Shown here one piece after another: positions 1 to 5,209 of a stretch of 6,456 nucleotides of DNA. Source of the stretch: Akkermansiaceae bacterium (GTDB lineage: Bacteria > Verrucomicrobiota > Verrucomicrobiia > Verrucomicrobiales > Akkermansiaceae); the NCBI GenBank assembly GCA_023301335.1, contig JALZVA010000236.1, positions 1-6,456 on the forward strand, read 5' to 3'. The stretch's first letter is position 1. Each line of letters begins with the position of its first letter. The notes beneath the pieces were generated by a model that saw only the letters and a program-made list of their open reading frames with translations, was not told the origin of the DNA and ran no database searches. The position numbers and the translations under genes are program-made.

Positions 1-350
1 ATTCCTTCAGGCTTTTTGCCTGTGTGCGTCACGCCACGGTGCATGGTTGAGAGCATGCCTAATATCTCAGCACTAAATACGGTGTAACACTTTGAGCAAC
101 CCAATCGGCCTACTTTTTTAAGATCCTCAAAGCTGAATCCACAATCAGCACAACTAGGTAGCGTTTTTAACTCAGGTAAGCTCATTTTTTCATCTTCTCC
201 TCCAAAAAGATTTTGTAGGGAAAAACCTGCGGGATCGGTGATACCACGCTCTTCCGCACATTCTTCACAGAGATGCATCTCAAGAGATTCATCCTTTATC
301 ACTTGTTTTAAATGCACGGTCGCATCTCTGTCACAAAACTCGCACTTCAT
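1..350 (-). CDS. mcsA: McsA-like zinc-finger protein (UvrB/UvrC-motif family), 3' end outside window
   Basis: The gene starts with ATG at 348-350 on the minus strand and is cut by the left edge after 116 codons. The product has four CxxC pairs: C3/C6 (CEFC), C28/C31 (CEEC), C67/C70 (CADC) and C85/C88 (CSKC). The spacing and the surrounding text, including GRLGCSKCY near 81-89 and a MHRGVTHTGKKP stretch at 103-114, match the N-terminal half of McsA. In Firmicutes McsA binds zinc, activates the arginine kinase McsB, and takes part in CtsR/ClpC heat and metal stress control. The missing part would normally hold the UvrB/UvrC motif, and mcsB often follows. Neither can be seen here, so the kinase link is inference. 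The gene is divergent from ruvB. No Shine-Dalgarno sequence precedes the start; the upstream bases are T- and A-rich. Confidence 0.85.
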   Translation of the reverse strand, partial: MKCEFCDRDATVHLKQVIKDESLEMHLCEECAEERGITDPAGFSLQNLFGGEDEKMSLPELKTLPSCADCGFSFEDLKKVGRLGCSKCYTVFSAEILGMLSTMHRGVTHTGKKPEG

Positions 351-471
351 CTTTAATAAAAGGTAAGCAGCATCGAAAAAATTGCTACAAAAAATTAAAT
401 AAATACGCTCATCCATCTGTATTCTCGATTTACATTTACGATTCCCCACTTAGACGGTAGCGTTTTTCAAA
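351..471. promoter_or_regulatory. Divergent spacer between mcsA-like gene and ruvB
   Basis: This 121-bp spacer must hold the promoters of both divergent genes. An A/T-rich core lies at 387-404. For ruvB the best sigma70-like match I see is TTTACA (429-434), a 16-bp spacer and TAGACG (451-456). A weaker alternative is TTTACG (435-440), 17 bp and TAGCGT (458-463), which would start transcription almost at the ATG. For the mcsA-like gene no convincing pair was found. Only the existence of the spacer is certain; the promoter boxes are weak matches read by eye. Confidence 0.3.
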
Positions 472-1494
472 ATGGATGATTCATTTCAGCAAAGCAAAGG
501 CGTTCCCGACGAAGCAAACGATCAGTCTTTACGCCCCCCTGTATTTTCCGAATTTCAGGGTCAGGAAAAAGTCACGGAACGACTCATGCTCATGGTCGAG
601 GCATCCCAGCACCGTGATGACGTGCTCGAGCATATCCTACTCTCTGGGCCTCCAGGCTTAGGGAAGACCACGCTCGCCAACATTATCGCCAATGCTACAG
701 GCACCACACTCCACACCACCTCTGGGCCTCAGATAGAAAAAGCAGGAGACCTCGCAGGGGTGCTGACCAACATTCAGCGCGGGGATATTCTCTTTATCGA
801 TGAAATTCACCGCCTTCATCCGGCCGTAGAGGAGTATTTATATCCAGCGATGGAGGACTACCGACTCGATATCATCATCGACTCTGGGCCGTCAGCACGT
901 TCGATCCAGCTGAACCTGCCCAAGTTTACTCTGGTGGGTGCCACGACCCGCTCAGGGATGCTCACCGCCCCTCTTAGATCCAGATTTGGGCTCACCAACC
1001 GATTAGATTATTACGATGCTAGCGACCTCAGCCAGATTATAGAAAGATCGGCTGGGCTTTTAGACATAGAGATCGAAAAAGAAGGGGCATTTGAAATCGC
1101 CTCACGCTCTCGTGGGACACCAAGGATTGCTAATAATTTACTTAGATGGGTACGCGACTACGCCCAAGTCAAAGCCAATGGGGTGATCAATAAAGAGATC
1201 TCAGAAAAGGCCTTAGCGATGATCGAGATCGATAATGACGGTCTAGATGAAATGGACGTGCGTATCCTTGAGGCGGCTATCTATAAATTTAATGGTGGTC
1301 CTGTGGGACTCTCTACTCTTGCCGTTGCTGTGGGGGAAGATGCATCGACACTAGAAGAGGTACACGAGCCCTTTCTCATAATGCAAGGTTTCCTAAAAAG
1401 AACGCCACGTGGACGTATTGCCATGCCCTCTGCTTATGCAAAAATAGGAGCCCCTGCCCCACCTAATCAGACGGGTTACTTAGATGGCATCTAA
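472..1494 (+). CDS. ruvB: RuvB, Holliday junction branch-migration ATPase
   Basis: The product is the cytoplasmic AAA+ motor that, loaded by RuvA, drives branch migration of Holliday junctions before RuvC cuts them. The 340 residues fit the family's usual 330-350. Visible motifs are Walker A GPPGLGKT (59-66), Walker B LFIDEIH (107-113), sensor 1 GATTRSG (156-162), the arginine-finger stretch LRSRFG (168-173) and sensor 2 RGTPRIAN (214-221). The winged-helix DNA-binding domain follows at about 260-330, with the TPRGR wing at 311-315. The beta-hairpin that contacts RuvA falls around 130-148. The start at 472 is the only sensible one: the next Met is residue 39, inside the conserved core. No Shine-Dalgarno sequence precedes it. 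No ruvA or ruvC is in the window, so ruvB stands apart from them here. All catalytic motifs are intact. Confidence 0.99.
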   Translation: MDDSFQQSKGVPDEANDQSLRPPVFSEFQGQEKVTERLMLMVEASQHRDDVLEHILLSGPPGLGKTTLANIIANATGTTLHTTSGPQIEKAGDLAGVLTNIQRGDILFIDEIHRLHPAVEEYLYPAMEDYRLDIIIDSGPSARSIQLNLPKFTLVGATTRSGMLTAPLRSRFGLTNRLDYYDASDLSQIIERSAGLLDIEIEKEGAFEIASRSRGTPRIANNLLRWVRDYAQVKANGVINKEISEKALAMIEIDNDGLDEMDVRILEAAIYKFNGGPVGLSTLAVAVGEDASTLEEVHEPFLIMQGFLKRTPRGRIAMPSAYAKIGAPAPPNQTGYLDGI

Positions 1495-1535
1495 CAGCTC
1501 TGTATAAGCTATTTTTCCGTTTGATTTACTTAGAC

Positions 1536-2144
1536 CTAGATCAAGCCGAATCCTACTTTGATGCCTTCACTCGTGACATCCATGGTTTTTAGCAAGCCTG
1601 CTCCGGGGCGATTTGCTAAGGAGTACACAGGATAACGCTCTAGAATATTATTGCCTAATGTGTTCGCGATCGAAGTGAAGCCTGAGGTCAACTGGCTATT
1701 GACGCCATTTAAATTAAAGTCTTCGAGTGTTGCATCTTTAAGGTAGATGCCTTTTGTATCTGGGTCATAGCGAAGTTTACAAGCAAGCTGACAACGCCCT
1801 CCGATTTGTTTATTGCTTCCTGTTATTCCCGCTGAAGTCGTCAATCCTACTCGGACTTTTTCTACATCAGGCACCATACTAACAACCGGGTCGGCAAAGT
1901 TGATCTCAGCGATTCCCTTATAGCTCTGCTGATAAGGAAAGTTTGGTGTTAGCTTACTAGCAATGCTTTGTGGTTTGATCAGCAATGTAGGGGATAATCC
2001 ATTACCAAGACCTAAGCTTCCGAGCTCGTTAAGCTGTGCTAACTCTGCACAACTGTGCAGCAATGATAAGCCACCTAGTGACCCTATACTAGACCCCAGG
2101 CCTATGAGAAATTTACGCTTTGTGAACTTTGCCTGATCTTCCAT
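1536..2144 (-). CDS. DUF1439/YceB-like putative lipoprotein
   Basis: The 202-residue product is probably an exported lipid-anchored protein related to E. coli YceB (DUF1439), whose exact role is not settled. The N-terminus has a charged start, then a hydrophobic run (about 12-30) ending at LHSC, with C32 as candidate lipidated cysteine; His at -2 is unusual for a lipobox. TKRKFL (8-13) resembles a twin-arginine motif with Lys in the first Arg position, so Tat export is possible. The family resemblance is strongest from about 119 onward: CKLRYDPDTKGIYLKDATLE (122-141), a helix-like stretch at 150-168, RYPVYSL (170-176) and a terminal beta strand KVGFGL (196-201). C118 and C122 are extra cysteines. 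It lies 83 bp downstream of the HopJ-family gene on the same strand and is convergent with ruvB. No Shine-Dalgarno site is present. The family call rests on remembered similarity to YceB. Confidence 0.72.
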   Translation of the reverse strand: MEDQAKFTKRKFLIGLGSSIGSLGGLSLLHSCAELAQLNELGSLGLGNGLSPTLLIKPQSIASKLTPNFPYQQSYKGIAEINFADPVVSMVPDVEKVRVGLTTSAGITGSNKQIGGRCQLACKLRYDPDTKGIYLKDATLEDFNLNGVNSQLTSGFTSIANTLGNNILERYPVYSLANRPGAGLLKTMDVTSEGIKVGFGLI

Positions 2145-2151
2145 AGCCGTG

Positions 2152-2169
2152 AGTTAATACATGTTAACT
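2152..2169. repeat. 18-bp interrupted palindrome before the YceB-like gene
   Basis: AGTTAA (2152-2157) and TTAACT (2164-2169) are perfect inverted copies separated by six bases. The element ends 7 bp upstream of the minus-strand start codon at 2144, a position where a bound repressor would block transcription or initiation. It could be an operator, but six-base arms of A/T-rich sequence also arise by chance. Confidence 0.3.
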
Positions 2170-2227
2170 GGAATGTAAAAAGAATTTCTCTATCAAGGCA
2201 ATTTATACGTGCTCTTACAAATTCCTC

Positions 2228-2572
2228 TTACTTTGCCTTGAGAGCTTCCCCTTCAAATGTGATTCCTCCCCAACCAGACTTCATAAAGTTTCGAATATTT
2301 GCATGATCTTCTCCCTCTGGATTTTTGAGAACGTCTTTTCTGTAATAATCGCCAAAGCAAGCTAAGGTTTTTTCTTCGCTCAAATGATTCATTTTTGCAA
2401 ATGCGAAGAGCTTACAAGAACCTGAGTTTGTTCCTGCTTGATTCTCTGTCTCTCCGTTTTTGAATGTTGTCTCGGAGAAGCAATAATTAGTTTCAATCAC
2501 CGCTATTGTGTCAGTGAAACAAACAGTCTCAGAGGATTCATTTAATTTTTCTAAAAAATCAGATAAGGTCAT
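2228..2572 (-). CDS. HopJ-family (type III effector HopJ-like) protein
   Basis: The product matches the small HopJ family, named after a Pseudomonas syringae type III effector but common in free-living marine bacteria that lack such a system. Conserved stretches, numbered from the chosen start, are FTDTIAVIETNY (19-30), FKNG (37-40), NSGSCKLFAFAK (49-60), LACFGDYYRKDVL (70-82) and NIRNFMKSGWGGITFEGEAL (92-111). They cover the whole 114 residues, so the gene is complete. Its biochemical function is unknown. I chose ATG at 2572 because family members start with an MTL-type N-terminus just before the first helix. In-frame alternatives are ATG at 2581 (three residues more) and TTG at 2608. No Shine-Dalgarno site fits any of them. 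The protein has no signal peptide and should be cytoplasmic. It may be co-transcribed with the downstream YceB-like gene. It is divergent from the protease gene. Confidence 0.92.
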   Translation of the reverse strand: MTLSDFLEKLNESSETVCFTDTIAVIETNYCFSETTFKNGETENQAGTNSGSCKLFAFAKMNHLSEEKTLACFGDYYRKDVLKNPEGEDHANIRNFMKSGWGGITFEGEALKAK

Positions 2573-2579
2573 ATGATTC

Positions 2580-2608
2580 ATTATGTAAGTGGTTCCAGAA
2601 AATACCAA
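2580..2608 (-). promoter_or_regulatory. Candidate promoter of the HopJ-family gene
   Basis: Read on the minus strand, TTGGTA (2608-2603) is followed after exactly 17 bp by CATAAT (2585-2580). These match the -35 consensus in four of six bases and the -10 consensus in five of six. Transcription would start close to the ATG at 2572, giving a leaderless or nearly leaderless mRNA and excluding the upstream starts. It was read by eye and is untested. Confidence 0.35.
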
Positions 2609-2671
2609 TTTCTTTTTAAAAAAACTCCGGTGGCAGCTCTTACTTCATCCTCGACCATCTTTTTTCAATAG

Positions 2672-2700
2672 TTGCCAAGTGTTCCTCAAGGTGTTTTAGT
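2672..2700 (+). promoter_or_regulatory. Candidate promoter of the secreted protease gene
   Basis: TTGCCA (2672-2677, five of six to the -35 consensus), a 17-bp spacer and TTTAGT (2695-2700, four of six to the -10 consensus) precede the protease start. The predicted transcript would begin near 2707, with about 15 untranslated bases before ATG 2722. The TATAAA at 2705-2710 is a competing -10 but has no good -35 partner. Confidence 0.35.
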
Positions 2701-2706
2701 GCTCTA

Positions 2707-2718
2707 TAAAAATTAACT
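2707..2718 (+). repeat. 12-mer repeat before start codon, copy 1
   Basis: TAAAAATTAACT occurs here and, identically, at 4589-4600. This copy ends three bases before the protease ATG at 2722; the other ends two bases before a GTG start. The shared position suggests a start-site or promoter element, although one exact 12-mer repeat is about what chance gives in a window this size. Confidence 0.4.
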
Positions 2719-2721
2719 AAC

Positions 2722-3933
2722 ATGTATTATTCATCTCCTATGAAAGTATTGACAATGACAGCATTTACCAAAGGGTGTATTACTCTAACTTTACTCTTTC
2801 CGAACCTAGCTCAAGCACATGATGATGCTGATATGCGCGTAGAGAAAACGGTGCATGATTCCGAAAGCGCTAAAGGTGATCCTATCACAATTACCTGGGG
2901 AATTGTTCCTGATGGAACTTCTATGCCCAACAGCTTTACGCCTTCTGGTGTGAAACTGAAAAGTAACTTTGTGGCTTCAATTGATAAAGCCTACAATGTA
3001 GAAGGAGCTGAAGAAAATAGCGATTACAGCGGGCGCCCGTGGTTTAAAATCCTACAAAAATCACTTAGTGAATTTGAATCTAAAACAGGAGTCACCTATG
3101 AATATGTCCCCTACGATGATGGTTCTAAGTTCGTTTTCAAAAGTTCCCTAGGGATTAAAAATAAAAAAGCCGACCTAAGAATCGGGGGACTCACCTTAGA
3201 TACCGCCAAGGGAGTTCGCGCTTATAGTGGCTACCCTGGGTCTCGCGGATTCGCGCCTAACATTGTATTCAATACTGCACACCCTCTCTTTAGTAATAAA
3301 CATAATTTACACTACTTGATGGCTCATGAAAATATGCATAACTTAGGAATTGGGCATATGCTTATTAATCAGAACCCAAAACTAAGTGCGGTGGATAATT
3401 TTGGCTTAGGCACTGCCCAAGGCCCACAATTTGATGACCTTTTAGCACTGCATTTACGCTACGGTGACAAGTATGAAAAAAATGGGGGGAATGATAGTAT
3501 TCAGAAAGCTACTAAACTAGGAGAGCTTACTTCCGAAACTCCTTTAGGAATAGGGCTAGACGCTAAAGGTTTAGTGGTAAAGGCTGAAGAAATTGACTTT
3601 GTTTCCATTGATGGAAAATCAGACACAGACGTCTACACATTCACTGTAAAAGAAAAAGTCTCTGCTACAATCACCCTCACTCCAAGAGGCCCAGAATACA
3701 ATTTCATCGCAGAGAATATCAGCCGGAAAGAACAACAAATCAATGCCTCTAAGCTCAACGACCTACAGTTCACACTTTCCAAAAAAGGTGGAAGAAAATT
3801 AACTATCAATAAAGGCACTGCTGGGGAGGTGGAAGATCTCACCACAGATCTTGCTCCTGGTATTTATTACATTAGTGTCCAAGGGAAAAAGGATGAACCT
3901 CAATTTTATAGTATTGAAGCAAGTGTAAATTAG
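2722..3933 (+). CDS. Secreted matrixin-like (metzincin) zinc metalloprotease with C-terminal PPC-like domain
   Basis: The 403-residue product is probably an exported zinc endopeptidase. A signal peptide spans about 7-32 (MKVL start, hydrophobic core, likely cut after AQA), so Met7 (ATG 2740) is an alternative start. The catalytic domain begins near ITITWGIVPDG (55-65). The zinc motif HENMHNLGIGH (202-212) fits HExxHxxGxxH exactly: H202, H206 and H212 as ligands, E203 as catalytic base, G209 for the turn. GPQFDDLLALHLRYG (234-248) matches the closing helix of bacterial matrixin-like enzymes. No methionine occurs between M213 and that helix, where the Met-turn belongs; KLSAVD (220-225) lies there instead. 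From about 254 (GGNDSIQKATKLG) to the end is a beta-rich domain like PPC (pre-peptidase C-terminal), with SDTDVYTFTV (300-309) and PGIYYISVQG (379-388). The mature part has no cysteine. The substrate is unknown. There is no Shine-Dalgarno site. Confidence 0.85.
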   Translation: MYYSSPMKVLTMTAFTKGCITLTLLFPNLAQAHDDADMRVEKTVHDSESAKGDPITITWGIVPDGTSMPNSFTPSGVKLKSNFVASIDKAYNVEGAEENSDYSGRPWFKILQKSLSEFESKTGVTYEYVPYDDGSKFVFKSSLGIKNKKADLRIGGLTLDTAKGVRAYSGYPGSRGFAPNIVFNTAHPLFSNKHNLHYLMAHENMHNLGIGHMLINQNPKLSAVDNFGLGTAQGPQFDDLLALHLRYGDKYEKNGGNDSIQKATKLGELTSETPLGIGLDAKGLVVKAEEIDFVSIDGKSDTDVYTFTVKEKVSATITLTPRGPEYNFIAENISRKEQQINASKLNDLQFTLSKKGGRKLTINKGTAGEVEDLTTDLAPGIYYISVQGKKDEPQFYSIEASVN

Positions 3934-3998
3934 ACACACCTTTACTTTTACTCCGTCACAAACCATCAATCATAATATCACTTCGTATTAAAATAAAA

Positions 3999-4400
3999 AT
4001 GAACAGCCGTAGTATAGACTCTATTATCCGCGAATATGCAGATGAGATAAAAGAAGATATAATAGGATATTGGGAATTCGTATACCAAGAATTTTTCGTA
4101 CTGGTGATTACCGATGAGAATCACAATCGGCTAAGAATCATCAGTCCCATTACACCGGAAAAGAAGCTGAGTAGTAAAACTCTACGGACCTGTATGGCCG
4201 CTAATTTTGATCGTGCACTGGACGCTCGTTATGCAATCTCTAAAGATTACCTTTGGAGCGCCTTTATTCACCCTCTGAAGGAATTAACTGATGGTCAATT
4301 TATTGATGCACTGAACCAAGTGGTTTCCTTAGCCACTAATTACGGAACGACTTATACGAGTTCTGGACTCCTCTTCGGTGGAGAGAACGATGTAGAGTGA
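3999..4400 (+). CDS. Small conserved protein, type III chaperone/YbjN-like type
   Basis: The 133-residue product is cytoplasmic in appearance, with no signal peptide or membrane segment. It begins with a predicted helix (1-19), then alternating strands (WEFVYQEFFVLVI, about 25-37, and LRIISPI, 45-51). Next come a helical stretch with the strongly conserved-looking ANFDRALDARYAIS (68-81), a strand LWSAFIHPL (84-92), and a long helix DGQFIDALNQVVSLATNYG (97-115). This helix-strand order and the LRIISPI...ANFDRALDARYA text recall small proteins annotated as YbjN-domain or as CesT-type secretion chaperone-like. I recall similar uncharacterised proteins in many marine bacteria. The function is not established. 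It sits 65 bp after the protease gene on the same strand and could be read through from it. The start at 3999 follows an A-rich run with no Shine-Dalgarno site. Confidence 0.82.
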   Translation: MNSRSIDSIIREYADEIKEDIIGYWEFVYQEFFVLVITDENHNRLRIISPITPEKKLSSKTLRTCMAANFDRALDARYAISKDYLWSAFIHPLKELTDGQFIDALNQVVSLATNYGTTYTSSGLLFGGENDVE

Positions 4401-4565
4401 CACCTATTTCTAACAAGAGGTTTACAACTCATTTCCTTCACTCTTCTTTGTATTACTGATATTGCTCATTATCTCGAAGCTTGAAAAAATTCGTATCCCA
4501 GACCATCTCTGAATAACGACCAGAGAGCCTGCATACAAAACCACTTGACCATCTCAAATATCTAC

Positions 4566-4594
4566 TTGAATCCCTCCTGCTTTATCTCTAAAAA
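4566..4594 (+). promoter_or_regulatory. Candidate promoter of the membrane-protein gene
   Basis: TTGAAT (4566-4571), a 17-bp spacer and TAAAAA (4589-4594) each match the sigma70 boxes in four of six bases. Transcription would start around 4601, practically at the GTG start codon at 4603 and 16-17 bases before the alternative ATG at 4618. The match is weak. Confidence 0.25.
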
Positions 4595-4600
4595 TTAACT
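4589..4600 (+). repeat. 12-mer repeat before start codon, copy 2
   Basis: TAAAAATTAACT is identical to positions 2707-2718. It ends two bases before the GTG at 4603, the same placement as the first copy relative to its ATG, which slightly favours GTG over the downstream ATG at 4618. It overlaps the candidate -10 box. Confidence 0.4.
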
Positions 4601-4602
4601 TA

Positions 4603-5139
4603 GTGGTATATCTCTTCATGGTTCTGATCGGTGTAATTTCACTGCCATTCATTCTCTTTCTCATTGTCTCCTATCTTATGAAGAGATATGGGCACGGTTT
4701 TCCAAAGGCTATTTTAAGTGCTGACGCGAAAGGTCGAAAAATTGTCAGCAGGCAATCATTTTTCATTATTAAGCGAGAGAGAGAGTTTTTAAAGCCTGAC
4801 ATGGAAGCTCTGCTCCCTCTTCCAGAGGGGATGGATTTTTACTATAGCTCTATTCTTCCGGACTCATTCCTCCCACAAAGTGAAGATGCACAAGATTTTT
4901 TGCAGAAAGCCATGAATAACGGTATTGAAGTGGCGGCAGGAACACACTTCATCCTAAAGGACGGCTATCAGCACAGAACTGTGAATGAGAGTCAATTTAT
5001 ATATTGGTTAGAGCCAGAGGGTATAGAATTAGATAGTTGCTTCTTTTACCCAAGAAGCGGCCTTGGCTTTACTGAATCTGAAATGTGCGAGTTTCCAAAC
5101 AATGAATTATTCGAGTCCACACCCTTGAAGGATAAATAA
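4603..5139 (+). CDS. Hypothetical single-pass membrane protein, family not recognised
   Basis: The 178-residue product has one hydrophobic segment at about 2-24 (LIGVISLPFILFLIVSYLM core). It is followed by KRYGHGFPK (27-35), whose positive charges would keep the remaining 150 residues in the cytoplasm by the positive-inside rule. The rest is a soluble mixed domain with aromatic-rich strands: RQSFFIIKRE (50-59), MDFYYSSILP (77-86), SQFIYWLEPEG (125-135) and SCFFYPRSGLGF (140-151). Cysteines at about 141 and 157 are the only two. I recognise no domain or catalytic motif. The chosen start is GTG at 4603; ATG at 4618 would remove five residues and leave the membrane segment intact. There is no Shine-Dalgarno site before either. 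The next gene, pabB, starts 70 bp downstream on the same strand, but no shared role is suggested by sequence. Confidence 0.7.
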   Translation: MVYLFMVLIGVISLPFILFLIVSYLMKRYGHGFPKAILSADAKGRKIVSRQSFFIIKREREFLKPDMEALLPLPEGMDFYYSSILPDSFLPQSEDAQDFLQKAMNNGIEVAAGTHFILKDGYQHRTVNESQFIYWLEPEGIELDSCFFYPRSGLGFTESEMCEFPNNELFESTPLKDK

Positions 5140-5142
5140 TGA

Positions 5143-5160
5143 GGTGCTTTTTGAAACACC
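5143..5160 (+). other. Small imperfect hairpin after the membrane-protein gene
   Basis: GGTG (5143-5146) and TTT (5148-5150) can pair with AAA (5154-5156) and CACC (5157-5160), with C5147 bulged and a three-base loop. It begins three bases after the stop codon. No T run follows, so it is not a standard intrinsic terminator; it may be a weak 3' end structure or chance. Confidence 0.2.
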
Positions 5161-5175
5161 AAATGGTATTGCCAC

Positions 5176-5204
5176 TTGATTTCTCCCCTCTCTCTTTCTA
5201 TCTA
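5176..5204 (+). promoter_or_regulatory. Weak candidate promoter of pabB
   Basis: TTGATT (5176-5181), a 17-bp spacer and TATCTA (5199-5204) lie directly before the pabB ATG at 5210 in a pyrimidine-rich tract. The -10 box matches in only three of six bases. If real, the transcript would begin at or next to the ATG. Read-through from the upstream gene is equally possible. Confidence 0.2.
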
Positions 5205-5209
5205 TCCTC

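Larger units (their letters stand above)
4401..4602. other. 202-bp spacer with no gene recognised
   Basis: This A/T-rich stretch has stop codons in the forward frames and no RNA gene that I recognise. It contains the nine-base direct repeat GACCATCTC (4501-4509 and 4547-4555). A six-bp stem is formed by TCTCTG (4506-4511) and CAGAGA (4521-4526) with a nine-base loop and no following T run. The promoter region of the next gene lies at its right end. Confidence 0.4.

Noticed and set aside
1497..1517. Intrinsic terminator after ruvB
   Set aside because: AGCT repeated either side of seven bases before a TTTTT run gives only a four-bp stem, too weak to call.
2573..2608. Longer HopJ-family product starting at TTG 2608 or ATG 2581
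   Set aside because: Family members begin at the equivalent of ATG 2572, no ribosome binding site supports the upstream codons, and the best promoter boxes lie across them.
3633..3845. Open frames on the opposite strand or in other frames of the protease, ruvB and pabB genes (e.g. 476-661, 3633-3845, 5460-5657, 5522-5752)
   Set aside because: They lie wholly inside well-supported genes and their translations show no recognisable domain.
2228..4400. Type III secretion effector and chaperone locus
   Set aside because: No secretion apparatus gene is in the window, and both families are common in bacteria without such systems.
4506..4526. Hairpin in the 4.4-4.6 kb spacer as a terminator
   Set aside because: The stem is only six base pairs with a nine-base loop, and no T run follows on either strand.
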